From: Litoditis marina
Taxonomy: Eukaryota; Nematoda; Chromadorea; Rhabditida; Rhabditidae
Assembly (NCBI GenBank): GCA_964036275.1
Contig: OZ038434.1
Location: 2,192,560-2,256,559 of the forward strand
Direction: 5' to 3'
DNA: 64,000 nt
Shown here: piece by piece, positions 22,119 to 33,992 of the stretch
Numbering within the stretch: the first letter of the stretch is position 1
Layout: each line of letters opens with the position of its first letter
Position numbers and translations under genes: made by a program
The notes under the pieces: generated by a model
Told to the model about the DNA's origin: nothing
The model's database searches: none
Seen by the model: only the letters and a program-made list of their open reading frames with translations

Positions 22119-25100
22119 ATGTTGAGGTCCCTACTAACCACCGCTTCTTTGGCGAGGTGAGTTTACATTCTTCTTTTTACTCTAACATTTAGATATATGT
22201 AGAAGGCGACGAGAGGTTACTCTCAGTCAAGTTTGTCAGGTCTCAGTTGGTGGTCTTTTCACGGGTTGACCCTTTAAAGTGTAGTAAGATCCAACTGCGT
22301 TGCCGTCATTCAGAAATGTATTCATATATCATTTAGCACGTATCATGAACGTCTTGTAGGAATGAGACTAATACTATATTAAACTAAGTTTCAGCAAGGT
22401 TCGTACCTTCTCGCTGTCTGCCGTGCGAAGCAACGCGGTTTTCGAGCAGTTCTTTGATGACGAGGCTAGTTTTGGAAAGAGCGAACTTCGTCCGAAGAAG
22501 AGACCGGGTCGCAGCTGGACCGAAGCAGAACTCCGGCTCAAGTCCAATACTGATCTACACAAGTTATGGTATGTAGGTCTTCACGGAAATACGTACGGTC
22601 GTCTCAATTTTGTAGTGTTTTTCCGTCGTTCGTGGTAACTTTAACTTCACAGTAATCACAATAGCCTGTGATTAACGATGGTTTGCGAGTATGGTTCTGA
22701 GCTAGTGAAGTATTTGTATCACTAATCCACATATATTAAGTTGTTGTTGTGCCAAGTCATGGTTTAAAGGTAGTATCTTATTCTTGGAAACTGATTATTC
22801 GTCTGTTTGTCATTGAATCGTGTATGTGTATATTCCAGGTATGTATGTCTGAAAGAACGAAACATGTTGTTGACCATGCAGTCTGCGTATGTTTCTCGCG
22901 CCAGATATATGCCGAATCCAGAGAGAATGGATAGAGTAAATGAGGTAGGTAAAATGTGAAAAAGGTTTGTCCAACTTAGTTTTACTACGTTGTAAACTGT
23001 ACTGTATCCAAACTCGAAACCCACTTATCACAGATTAGAACTCAAAAATATTAGCTTTGTTTATTATAGTTTCTTGACTAAAACAAATGTCCATCGGTGA
23101 ATTTAATTTCTCGGAATTTATCTTCGTGGTTATAGTTACAGGGAAGAAAAATCCTTGCTCATACCCTAGTATGGTCCGACTAGTCGACAAAATCGAGTTC
23201 ATCTTCAGATTTCAACACGTGAATCGTGAAAATAATTGATTTTCCATCAAAAATAGATAAATCTTATCGTTTCAGCCAAAAAAAAAAGTAGCCCATTTTC
23301 CGATTTTTTCACAACTTCACTGTGTATGTCCTTTCTGCTGCGGTAATTAGTATTGTGTTCTTCAATCTCACGCAGAAATTTTCACCACATATTACAGACG
23401 ATGAAGCACATCCAAAGTGTGATCCACGAGCGGAACGACGCCTTCTATCGATTGGAAACGGGAGACGGAGCCTCGCCGCCCCAGAGAACCGTGACGTCAT
23501 TCATGGGATTCACACACAAGTCAGTTTAGACTACACTTGTGGTATAGACCCGGGCTGTTTTCATTCTACAGTAATCAAGGTGCGACTATTCTACAGAAAG
23601 TAACCAGTTTTCGAATTCAAAAACGTGAAAAGCCATACCTTTTTCATCAAGAATCAGCTGATTCCCAAAGTATGAGCAAAAACTCATCCGTTCTTCAAAT
23701 TTTTGTGGCTACTCGGACAACATTACTGGTGTATGGCCGTTTCATGTTTCATCTAATCCTATATATTCCTTTTTTTTGTAAAATATAAGTTAACTCAACT
23801 GGGTCAGCTTCCTTTTTGTATAATACAAATTAGTTTGGGATCTGAGAAGTTTTAGGTAGAAGGTAGTATTATACGATAGATATAGTTTATATTTTATCCA
23901 TGTTCGTTTACAATGGTTGAGAACATCCAGCCAGCGATTCTTTTCTGGTTTCTCTTTCACATGAGTGAGTTGTGAAGTTGTATTTTTTTCCAGAAAACAA
24001 GCAGAGGAACATTATTTGCCCCCGGCTGCTGGTGAGAAAGAATATGAGGTGAGTTGTTGTTGTCATCAGCTGAATTTTATTGATTTTTAAGTAAAAAGAG
24101 GTTAAAAAAGGTGGAATGGCTTGACAAGTTAACACATACTAGTTCCATTTTATTCTAATACGGTTTTAACAGTCATTCTACTCAGGAGTCGGAAATGACC
24201 ACAATCTACACAGATTGCCTTGAATGAGGTATTCGTATATTTCTGGCTTGACAACTTTTTTAAAGCCGGAATCAGAATGAACTGAATATTGAAACACTAG
24301 ATAGTCGGCCTTCGGGCCCGTCGAACGGTCGGAATCCAACGTCTACCCGTCTTCTTAGCCCAAGTGTTTGTTTTCATACGTAAAATACCCCCTGGCCAGC
24401 CGAAAAAAAACGGGCGTCCGTATGGCCAGAAAATGGGCATATGTAGTATAAAAATACTGGGGGGCTGCCGCCCCCCAGACCCCCTGCCTGGCTACCGACA
24501 TTTCTCGTCCTCCATTTTTGACATCCTTTGCTCTCCTATGCTTTTTTTCAGGTTGGTTACTTCGCTTGCCGCCTATCCCAATTTTCTACATTGTGAGCAA
24601 TGTGTGCTTTTTTAGGACACTCAGCTCTGTTTCTAGTTTCTACGATCTACGAAGCTAGGATTACAGTTTAGATATTATGTCACAAAACTTATACATAGAG
24701 TGAGACTTTCCACGTTCTATTGCACGGATTTCACTTTTCGATTGGAAGATTAACGAAGTTACGAGGTTCATCATATTAGTACAAGCGACATTCGTTTTCG
24801 AGGTTTTGATATTTTCTTATTTATTGCTCAATTTAAAAACCGATATGAGAAAGTTTTATTGTATGGTGAGTATCGGAGGAGTTGTGAAAGGTATCATAAA
24901 CATATTATATTTCCATTGGCATGATATGAAGAACTGAGTACGAAAATAGGTGAACCTGACCGATGGAGCTCATTCATTACGGAGAATGCGAGGGCGATAC
25001 GTTTTCTTTTTTGCAGAATATCTGCGAAAAAAGGCTTATTACATCAAACTTACTGTTCTTATGCATCCAAACTAACAAGTGCTATGTATTTTCACTCTTA

Positions 25101-27025
25101 AGCTTTTCTATGGTCAGTTAACCATCCAATAACTCAATAACTACGCCTTACAGTAGCCAGTGAGGGAGTTTGCACTTTGGAGTGCGCCCGACGGTGCGGC
25201 TAGAGAGTGTGTGAATGGAAGAGAGCGCAGACGAGGCCAGCTGCAGAGCGATAGCCAGCTACATAAGGCCATGCGAACGAAACTCTACGGACAGCCATGA
25301 GGATGTTTACGAGAATAAAAACCATTAATAACTATCGAACACTGACTAATAAGGGTATAAGAATGTGTGGTTAACTTTTATAGAAGATTATTAGTCAAAA
25401 TGAGTGAAAAATGACGGATATTCGCCTGAATTCTAAGAAAACAGCCTATTTGCATCACAGTTATTAGAATCGTATTACAAAGATACTATTTCCACCTAGA
25501 ATGATTCCTACTATTCTTGTGCTTCTAAAAATGTAACATTTGTCATGTTTTCTTTCTTAACTCCTTATTCGTAGTCTGGTCTATGGGTGTCCGTCCGGCA
25601 TGGCTGTAGGTGGCTTAGCCAGACGACCACTTAGAGAGTGTGTGATCAGAGGAGAGTGCCAGACGGCGCGGATAGAGAGTGTGTAAATGGAAGAGAGCGC
25701 AGACGAGGCCGGCTGCAGAGCGATAGCCAGGCATACATAGAGCCATGCAAACGAAACTCTACGGACAGCCATGAGGATGTTTCCGGGAATAAAAACCATC
25801 AATAACTATCGAAAACGAACTAATAAGGGTATAAGAATGTGTGGTTAACTTTTAGAGAAGATTAATAGTCAAAAAGAGTGAAAAATGACAGATATTTGCC
25901 TGAATTCTAAGAAAACAGCCTAGTGGCATCATAGTTCTTAGAATCGTATTACAAAGATACTATTTCCACCTAGAATGATTCCTACTATTCTTGTGCTTCT
26001 AAAAATGTAACATTTGTCATGTTTTCTTTCTTAACTCCTTATTCGTAGTCTGGTCTATGGGTGTCCGTCCGGCATGGCTGTAGGTGGCTTAGCCAGACGA
26101 CCACTTAGAGAGTGTGTGATCAGAGGAGAGTGCCAGACGGCGCGGCTAGAGAGTGTGTAAATGGAAGAGAACGCAGACGAGGCCGGCTGCAGAGCGATAG
26201 CCAGGCATACATAGAGCCATGCGAACGAAACTGTACGGACAGCCATGAGGATGTTTCTGAGAATGAAAACACCTAGGAATTTCATGAAAACATTAACGGA
26301 TGAATAGTTTTCGCCAGTTTCATTGTTGTTAGCTCTCGCTGGCCTTTTTCGAAAAATGAACATGTGTCACCAAAAAATGGGCGTATGTCATCCAAATTTG
26401 AAAATAAGGAGGGTCGGTCAACGCCAAAAAAAACGGGGTATTTTACGTATGTTTGTTTTCCCGGCTCCAGCCGAATCATTTTAACTTTAACAAATTCTGC
26501 TCGACAACAATGTCGATGATGAACTCATACTTGGGTGCGTAATTGTTCATTTGTGGATCATCTGCGAACCTTACGTGTTGTAGGTTCCTTATTTGGATGG
26601 TGACGCATATATGATGCAGAAGCTATGGACCGAGAAGGAGTTTTTGAAGAATAGAGACAAGTGGGTTCATAATTGGTTTTTTTTTATTCTGTCTATTTTT
26701 CAAGAAGGACATTCTTAGGCCTTAGGCGTATTAACGCTGTTGTTTCAGAGAATTAGCCTATTTAGATACAGCTCAGGCTTGGGCACTGATACTATATGTT
26801 CAAATTTTGGTTGTTGAATAACACACTACTGTACAGCTTAGCTGATAACAAAATAAAATCAGAACGAAACATTTAGGTCGGCTGTTCAGTAAAATCTATC
26901 ACTATCAGTATTCAGCAATGCAAGCAATTTTCAGGAAGGATGCTGCTAAAATGAGTCAGGTGAAAACGGATGATATGAAGAGATTCCGTCGCGGTGGACC
27001 CCGGGTATTCAATCGAGTGGAATAG
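22119..27025 (+). CDS. mrpl-47: Mitochondrial ribosomal protein uL29m (MRPL47)
   Basis: Seven exons: 22119-22156, 22395-22568, 22839-22944, 23398-23519, 23994-24048, 26584-26660, 26935-27025; 220 residues, phase consistent, TAG stop. It is a large-subunit protein of the mitochondrial ribosome. The N-terminus (MLRSLLTTASLASKVRTF) is a typical matrix presequence: basic, Ser/Leu-rich, no acid. The uL29 core follows: AVFEQFFDD, then SWTEAELRLKSNTDLHKLW and KERNMLLTMQ, closely matching human MRPL47. The C-terminal tail ends DMKRFRRGGPRVFNRVE. In C. elegans I recall the orthologue (B0261.4) on chromosome I, so its place next to X-linked neighbours would be a rearrangement. Intron 5 is 2.5 kb and filled with repeats; the others are short. 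Confidence 0.9.
23164..23335. mobile_element. TCCGAATAGTC-type MITE in mrpl-47 intron 3
   Basis: Begins CTAGTATGGTCCGACTAGTCG and ends near TTTTCACAACTTCACTG. It is in the opposite orientation to the copy at 18188-18352. Confidence 0.65.
24300..26470. mobile_element. Composite repeat filling mrpl-47 intron 5
   Basis: The left part contains GTTTTCATACGTAAAATACC (near 24370) and the right part the inverse GGTATTTTACGTATG (near 26435), which look like terminal inverted repeats of one 2.1-kb insertion. Next to the left end is a strong hairpin, GGGGGGC-TGCC-GCCCCCC, at 24460-24478. The interior holds 474-bp tandem units. No transposase ORF is visible. It is a non-autonomous element or several nested ones. 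Confidence 0.6.
25160..26275. repeat. 474-bp tandem repeat, about 2.4 copies
   Basis: Shared landmarks: GTAGTCTGGTCTATGGG at 25571 and 26045, and TAGAGAGTGTGT at 25201, 25673 and 26147, giving spacings of 472-474 bp. The copies differ by few substitutions, so the duplication is recent. Minus-strand ORFs at 25581-25802 and 26055-26363 encode nearly the same peptide only because the DNA is repeated. Confidence 0.85.
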
Positions 27026-27687
27026 ATGACGTCACACATCGAGAAATATATCACATTTGTAGTTTGGTCGTCATTCTTCTTGAGTTCCTGTGTATTTTGA
27101 ACACACTGTTATTCTGTCTTCAAAGAGTCTTTCTGCTAACTCGCACTGTTTTTCAGCTCGATTTAAGTTGGACAGTTTTAGCATAGTTAAAGCATTTCAT
27201 GCAAAGAAGTGAAAGAATAGACTCTTTGACACTTTGGCACTTGATTCATTTGTTTGATTTATTGACAATTAGAAGCATAGGTTATTGTTATAGTTTATTT
27301 CTGTATAGAATTGTTACGTTTTGCTATGAAAAGTGGAAAACCCGAATATTTGTGTGTGTCTCTTCCTTTCTTCAGATGACTTGTTCGTAGGCGGGTGGGG
27401 GGATCTTGCTGCCCATTAACGGAGACCACTCATATACGTAGTAACTGAAAGTAGAGCGTTTCCTCTATTAAAATTAATCTAGGGGTAAATTTTTGTTGTT
27501 GTGTGCATTGAGTTAGCTGAATACCTCATAGTTTCACATTTTCCTAGTGAAATGGATATGATTTTTGAACGTTAAGTCAATACGAAATTTTCAAAAGATG
27601 TGGGATCCCCACAGTTAGTTGTACGATCTACACTAGCAAGTATCCGCTAGATCGACAGCTGTTTCAAGAATGAAGTTAACAAATATC
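27026..27687. other. Convergent 3' spacer
   Basis: Between the stop codons of mrpl-47 (plus) and the minus-strand membrane protein gene. AT-rich with no coding signal that I trust. Confidence 0.6.
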
Positions 27688-30600
27688 TCACGTCGCTCTC
27701 GCTCGTTTTTGAAAGTAAATGTGCAGTAGTGTGAGAACTCCCAGCCCAACCAGCAGACATCCAAACACAATGAGCGTAAATTCTGGAAGAGAAAATTCAT
27801 TCCTAGAACAACAATGAACTAAAATATTTATTAAATCAGTTAAAAAGTTGAATACTTGTTCGAAAGTCCCGAGCTTGTCTACGTCTGAATCTGAAAAGAT
27901 GTACTTGCAAGACTGAAGGTTGAAGTCTGATCTCCTCTGGAATTTGGCGGCGACTCACCGGCGGGACGGAGGGGTCGCCAGGATACCGCCGGCGAGACAT
28001 CGAGGTCGCCGGCGGGTCGCCACTTGCATCAAAGCTCCCAAGTTGTCGCCGGCGAGTCGCCAAACATTTCGCATTGTCCCTGGGGTCACCGGCAAGTCGC
28101 CGAAGCCAAAAAATATTTTTTCATCGAGAACACCCAAAAGAAGTTTGAGTGCATTTTGTGGGTAGACTGAACGGCTATGACAAAAATGATACCGAGAGAC
28201 GACTTTTCCCTGTATAACTCATATGAACCGTGGAAAATAAACAGAGCTTGTCGCCGGCGAGTCGCCACCCATTTTCGATGTGTTCCTCATATCGCCGGCG
28301 AGTCGCCGAACTTGGAAACCTTTAGTAACACCAAGATTTTTATTCCAGTTTGTTGTGAGGTATAAACATGTGCGAAAGTGAAAGATGCGATTTGTGCGTT
28401 TTCAATAGTGATTTTGAGAAGAAGTTTGGAAACTGTCGCCGACGACTCGCCAAGTAGCGTGATTCGATAGCTAGTTAGTTGGAGCACGATTAAAAGGGAG
28501 TTTTGATCTAACCATGCTTGGTAACAAAGTATAATGTCATAATTTGAGTGGGATAAAATGTTTACATAAACTTCCATTTCACTCAAATTATGACTAGAAC
28601 TTATGAGATAGCATTTGAGATCTGCCGGTGTAGTGCGTTTGGAACTTATCAGAGCAGCTGTTCAGCTATACATTCACTAAAAACCAACAGTCAAGTAGAG
28701 AGGTACTATTTGATATTATTGAAGGTAGTATACATCTGTTACGAAACATACTCTCCATTTTGGCCAAAACATATCACTTTAGGAAAAGAAATACTGTTTT
28801 GAAGACAGTTTATTGCTATCGTGATATAACCGAAAAACAGTGGGATCTTCTTCAACAATCTCGGATTTAATTCGCAATAGAATCATTACAGTTTATTTGC
28901 AATCATTAGTTACTCCGGCCATTATTTTGAATGCTCTGGGTGCGCAATAGTAAGCTCTTCGTTGCGCTGCTTATACCATAGCGGCATGGCCGAGAGGATG
29001 TGCGCGCCGCACTACGCCGAAGGTCGTGGGTTCGATTCCGGAGAGTGACAGATGGATGTTTAAACAAGATAATGATTGTATAGTTGATTAGTACGCAATT
29101 ATAGTTTCTCGACTCGTTGACAAGTTAATTTACTTTTGAAAAATATTTTCTGTTTTAGAAAGATCATTGCTAAAAAAGCGAAAGAATCACATTTGGTAAT
29201 TGGCGACTCGCCGGCGACCCAAAAAGCGGCGACTCGCCATCAACCCCTTCCGGCGACATCGCCGGCGACCTCGCCGGCGACCCGTCACCGAATTCCATAG
29301 TCGCAACACATCACAAGTTTTGAACAATATACTAGAACGCACCACTGATCAACCTACAAACATAGTGAATGGCTTGCTGAACACGGGTTGATCACCTTCT
29401 CATAATTTATACAGTGCTTCCTTACAACACTAACTTCAACTGACATTTCAAGGTGAACGGTGAGTTTGAATTCGGAGCTCTTTCCAAGCGACACTCAGAG
29501 TATATCAAGTTTTCATTCTAAAAAAACACCATTTCAAGTCGTAAACCTACTTCCGTTCCCTTTGTATACTGTAGAAGTGTTTATGTCTGTGCAATTCTGT
29601 TCCAACGAAGCAACAAGTGATGTTAGAAATATCGTACAGAATGCCGTCGATTGTAGCATCTAAACAAGTTGTTTTTTCTGGATTTTGATGATGAGAGAGA
29701 TTTTGAAGGAGAAAAAGTTGAACGCTTCAGTTGATGCTAAAGTTGCTGAAAAGGACGTTTGCGAAAATAACTTTCGACGGCGAAACCGACCGAGATCATG
29801 TTCTATAAATGGGAATTATTTGAATGGTGAAAAAATTTACCAATATGAAATTATTTTGAAATGAAAATGGTGCATTTACATTTTTCGAACTTTCAACGTC
29901 ACCACTTCAATACCATTTTGATTATTTTATATTTTGTTTCATTTATTTTTTTTGAAATGAAGGAAAAGTGGGCCAATATTAAAAAGAATGAACGAGAGAA
30001 CAGTGAAGTTAGAACAGAGCTGAACGAAAAGTCGAAATGGAAATTCGAGAGGGAAATGCGAAAATCATTACGTTCTACTTGTACTCCAATACTTGATCAG
30101 GAAGTTGTATCCGATGAAGCCGCGTATTTTAATTTAATTTAATTTCGAACTGCGATATATTGAAACTATAGAAGCTTGGGTTCATTCCGTTTTTGAAGTC
30201 AACCACAGTTAGGTTACCTATTAAGTTATAGTTTTTATCGGATCGACGACTCGAACCATGTTGTACTTGGTCTGTCTACAACCCAAATATATTTTTATTT
30301 GTTTGTTATGTTGTTGTTGGCCAATTCACTGGAGAACCAGGTCCTTCCCGAACCGAATTGCGAACCAGTCACTGGAGAACCGAACCGAACCCACCAAACC
30401 GTTGTTTGGAACCGACCGGTTCTCCAGTGAATGCTTCGAACCGAACCGGGATAGATTCATTTTACCTTGTCTACGACTTGTTTGTTTAACTCATGATCAA
30501 TGTCGGTTCGGTTCGAAGCATTCACTGGAGAACCGGTCGGTTCAAAAGTCGGTTCGGTTCAGTTGGTTCGGTTCTCCAGTGACCGGTTCGCGGTTTGGTT

Positions 30601-31595
30601 CGGGAAGGACCAGGTTCTCCAGTGAATTCGCCGTTGTTGTTTTTCAGTAGAAGAGCAAAATATTCTAGACTCATGAAAATCGCGAGTTTACATTTTTGAT
30701 TCACCTCTTGAAGCAATGAATCCCATGTTCTCTGTTCAGTTCGAAAAAAATGAGTCTTTCTTTTTACAGTCGCTTTCTTATGATACTAAGTAAAGTGTAG
30801 GTGTAGACATAAATTTCTAGAAGGAACACAAAAGATAAGGAACTGCTGAGCTGGAGACCAATCAAACAAACATAGAGGGTTCTAGCTCAAGTAATGAAAA
30901 TATGTTTTATTTGCTCAAAACCCAAAACCTGTAGTTCTTCGTTAGCTTTTGAAGTTACAAAATAGGTTACAAAAAATATCTAGCTAAAAGTTAGGATTAT
31001 TTATACATTTATAGATAGTACATTCATAGACATATGTACTAAGAAGTACTGGCAATCATGTACTAAATAGCTAACAATAAACAGCTGGAACGTGATAGAG
31101 AAAGAAACTTCAAAAAACAGTGCGGAAAGTTGCTACCCAAGTCCGTACGCTCTTATCAAAAAAAACTCAAATGTACATCGCAGAACTTTAAGGCGAATAT
31201 TAAAATATAAAACCTTCTGAGAGCAACCATTGAAATATATGAAATAGAAATCGTGAAACGTACAAATTGAAAATATTATGAGAATAAGTATATATTTGGG
31301 CAAAACAGACGCCCCATGACCCTCTCCTTATCAGTTTTCCTTCTAGATTGGTGGCGCTTTGTTTACTTGGAGGGGTTTACAGTAAAAATGAGTAGAGAAC
31401 ATGTAAATGAAGTTCTGTTTACAAATATCGTGGAACCAAACATACCTGTGTTCCGCATGCTGGAATACCCTGGCACCGCGATCTCCTCCTGCGTCTCTCG
31501 CTATGTGCACTATTTCGCGAGACTTCTATCCCGAACATCAGAAATAACGTAATCACCGTAAAATATAACAGGGAACATAGCTGCACCGAACACAT
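27688..31595 (-). CDS. Small secreted or type I membrane protein, middle unresolved
   Basis: The first exon, 31595-31446, encodes a signal peptide (MCSVQLCSLLYFTVITLFLM), then a polybasic RRRRRSR that would suit furin-type cleavage, then CQGIPACGTQ. The last exon, 27782-27688, encodes one transmembrane helix (TLIVFGCLLVGLGVLTLLHI) and a short basic tail ending KRARAT. Candidate internal exons are 30731-30705 (RTWDSLLQE, phase fits) and 27890-27856 (possibly FRRRQARDFRT, which would join the last exon in phase). At least one more exon is needed to link them; the region between is full of repeats. The product would be a short processed type I membrane protein. I do not recognise the family. Confidence 0.5.
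27945..28455. repeat. CpG-rich GTCGCCGGCGAGTCGCC islands
   Basis: Repeated copies of GTCGCCGGCGAGTCGCC and variants at about 27945-27970, 27980-28025, 28040-28060, 28085-28100, 28250-28268, 28291-28308 and 28434-28452, separated by AT-rich spacers. CCGGCG is itself close to palindromic. They stand out against the AT-rich background. Inverse-orientation copies are at 29199-29292. Confidence 0.8.
28980..29055 (+). repeat. tRNA-derived sequence (A and B boxes)
   Basis: TGGCCGAGAGG (A box) and GGTTCGATTCC (B box) at class II tRNA spacing. The ends do not pair into an acceptor stem, so it is a pseudo-tRNA or SINE head. The 3' piece CCGGAGAGTGACAGA resembles that at 39655. Confidence 0.5.
29199..29292. 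repeat. CpG-rich GGCGACTCGCCGGCGAC island, inverted copies
   Basis: GGCGACTCGCCGGCGACC, GGCGACTCGCC, GGCGACATCGCCGGCGACC and CTCGCCGGCGACCCG in a row. This is the reverse complement of the motif at 27945-28455, so the two islands form a large inverted pair around the tRNA-like sequence. Confidence 0.8.
29688..30142 (+). pseudogene. Two Lys/Glu-rich ORFs overlapping at ATGA, likely decayed gene
   Basis: A 58-codon ORF (29688-29864, starting MMREILKEKKLNASVD) stops at TGA and overlaps the start of a 93-codon ORF (29861-30142) by ATGA. The second ORF ends with a charged stretch (KEKWANIKKNERENSEVRTE) of MADF-like flavour. No introns or clear start context. It lies inside the presumed long intron of the minus-strand gene. 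Could be a captured or transposon-derived fragment, or chance. Confidence 0.25.
30318..30629. repeat. CACTGGAGAACCGAACC long palindrome
   Basis: The left arm (30318-30445) starts ATTCACTGGAGAACCAGG and contains repeated GAACCGAACC; the right arm (30503-30629) is its imperfect reverse complement and ends CCAGGTTCTCCAGTGAATT. The loop is about 57 nt. Transcribed, it would form a hairpin of more than 100 bp. It lies in an intron of the minus-strand gene. Confidence 0.9.
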
Positions 31596-32704
31596 GGAGG
31601 TTCTGAAAGAAAAGGACGGTCCTGATAACTCGACGGACGAGAATACATCAAGCGAGATGTAAATATTCGAACAAGTTCGTGAAACGTAAAACTATCACAG
31701 ATACATTTTTGGTAACATTTGGGTTTGCTTGCTACGTTTGGCGTCACATGTGTCCCAGGTCCCAGCCAGTTTATTTCACTGTGTAGCAATGTTTATTCAC
31801 GGCCGGCTATACTTGAGCTGCCTTCTAATTGTTTATGTATTTCAATGTGATCGAATTGAAAACTAATCGAGTCTGGCACCGTAGCAAAGTCGTGAAAGTG
31901 GTGAGCTCACCCTGATTGAGGACCTGGTCACAGTCTGGCCACATAGATGTCAACTTTCCGTGTTTAAGCATAGTGGGGTCACCCAAACCTGGGTCAGGTA
32001 GTGTCCAGATAGTTCAGCTCGGAGCTGACCATTTTAGGAGATTTTGCTACGGTGCCTGATGTATTTTAAACACTTTTCCTGCTCTCCTAAGCATTCAATT
32101 CATAGCTCCTGATAAATCTCCCGGATAAAGATAAGCTACCCACACGATCCAAAGCAATTTCTGTAATAGTGTTCAAAGAGCAAAGTTCTATTATTGTTTG
32201 GGCTCTCTTAATATTTTGATCAATCAAATTCACGTGTTATGGTTCAAACGTGAATATCGATTCATAACTGCGAAAACAATAGTTTTCTGCTTTTAGCGTA
32301 GTTCCATAACAATACTTATTGTACTATTGGTTCATTTGTTAAAATGTGGTCATCATACCATATCAGTTGTATTTTTGACATATCAGACGTTTTAAAAAAT
32401 ATATCAAAAGTTTATAGTTTTCAGAGTGTTTTCAAGTCACTCTTTTTTTCTCCCGTCGTTTTTCACTTTGCAAACGACTTTGAAATGTTCCGTCTGAAAC
32501 ATTTTAAAGTGGTTCGTACTGTACAATCCTTTAATTTCCCCTCGAACATTTTCCCCTCTATTTTCCTCCTCTCCGGTCGCCTTTAAGCCCCAGAAATGGA
32601 CGAAAACAAGCAGCTGATCACCTCCTAACACGACTCTTATCGCCACGAAAACAAATAAACTGTACTCTGTTGAACACAGCAAAATGTTCAGACACCGAAG
32701 TTGA

Positions 32705-32780
32705 GATGTAGATCGGGATCTGAGTTGTAGTTTGGTCTGCAAGAAAGGTGAATTCCGCCTAGAATGAGCAAACTACAAAC
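32705..32780. repeat. TGTAGTTTGATC palindrome family
   Basis: GTTGTAGTTTGGTCTGC pairs with GAGCAAACTACAAAC. Confidence 0.7.
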
Positions 32781-33208
32781 AAACTATATATGGTGTCTGT
32801 TTTCTATTTCTCCCGTTGACAGTTACGTGAAACTGATAAACAGAACTTTCACCCTTTCACGTACTTGCACTTTCACCCGTGAGTGGAAGTGCCCCAGAAC
32901 CAAGAACATCTATAAACACAAATTGAGATAGATCAATTCATTTTCATGACGCTAGATAAAGTGAAGTCGAGTACAATTTTCATTCTGTTCAAAGGCTAAG
33001 GATCCTTCTCCCTGTCAACAATTTTCAATTACGCACTGTTTTCCGTTTGCGCCACTCGATTTTTGGGCGAACTCGGCAAAACAAGCAAATAAAGGGAAGG
33101 AACAACAGGGATATCAGAGAAAACACTGGCTCTATTCTGAGAGAGTTTCCGGTTTTATCGTCAATCTTTGTTCTGGAGGTGAATTGAACTTCTTGGGTGA
33201 TTAATAAG

Positions 33209-33325
33209 TAAATTGAATGGTCACGTAAAGTCAGGATTCTAATGATGAGGCATCTTGCACTGTCATTGCACGTTTCTGAGTATTGCTGTGTTATGTTTCG
33301 CGTGACTGTGCAATTGACTAACAGT
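33209..33325. mobile_element. Short MITE, CACGTGA family
   Basis: Starts AAATTGAATGGTCACGTAAAG and ends CGCGTGACTGTGCAATTGAC. Same internal order as 9965-10082. Confidence 0.75.
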
Positions 33326-33769
33326 GTAGATGTTCTGTTCTGATTCTCATCGTTGACGTCGACCGTCCTACGTGTAACTAATAGAATAACTCATATTGTA
33401 CAATAACTTATATTGAAAATGCCTTAAAATTGCCTCCTCTTATAAAATATTATGTAGAGAAACTGTGAAGGATCAAATATTCGCAACCTTTTCCAGTTTA
33501 GTTGCAGACCGGGCAGACTTCGTTGCCGCTGTCTTCCACAGACCCATACTTTATTATATTCTAATCAATTCAAACTTCAATGTTTCCCTTGTTCAGAAAA
33601 TCTTTTTTCTTGTCTCCTCTTCATTTCATCAGCAATGACGATTGTTTTCTATTCGTTTTCTGGTCGTGCAGAGAGTCACGAGAGACCGCCCCCTTTGGGG
33701 ACTCACAAAGGGAGAACATCTACAAGAATGTGCGGTCAATCCTCATTCTATCTTCCTCCTATTTTTTTT

Positions 33770-33960
33770 TGTCTTTCTTTCTATCTCTCTCTCTCTATCT
33801 TTCTCTCCCTCCCTCTTCGTCCCTTTAACTCCCCTCTCTCGCCCCCCCCCCCCCCCCTCACTGTCTTTCCCTATCTCTCCACCACGTTCTCGATCCCTTC
33901 CTCCCTCTCTCCCCTCTCTCTCCCTCTCTACCTCTCTCTCCCAATCCCTCCCTCCTAATA
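33770..33960. repeat. Pyrimidine tract with C16 run
   Basis: CTCTCT/CCCTCT units with an uninterrupted C run at 33842-33857. All pyrimidine on the plus strand. Confidence 0.9.
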
Positions 33961-33977
33961 TTTCCCTCCACCCCTTT

Positions 33978-33992
33978 CAGTGGGCGTGTCTT
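33978..33992 (+). promoter_or_regulatory. CAGTGGGCGTGTCTT motif, copy 1
   Basis: A 15-mer repeated exactly at 36968, both upstream of tth-1 and on the same strand. The GGGCGTG core resembles Kruppel-like zinc-finger sites; function is unproven. Confidence 0.35.

Noticed and set aside
25581..26363. Two near-identical minus-strand ORFs that look like a duplicated gene
   Set aside because: They come from the 474-bp tandem DNA repeat and have no coding signature.
25160..29292. Possible CRISPR-like array because of spaced short repeats
   Set aside because: Eukaryotic context, irregular spacing and no spacer uniformity; they are intronic repeats.
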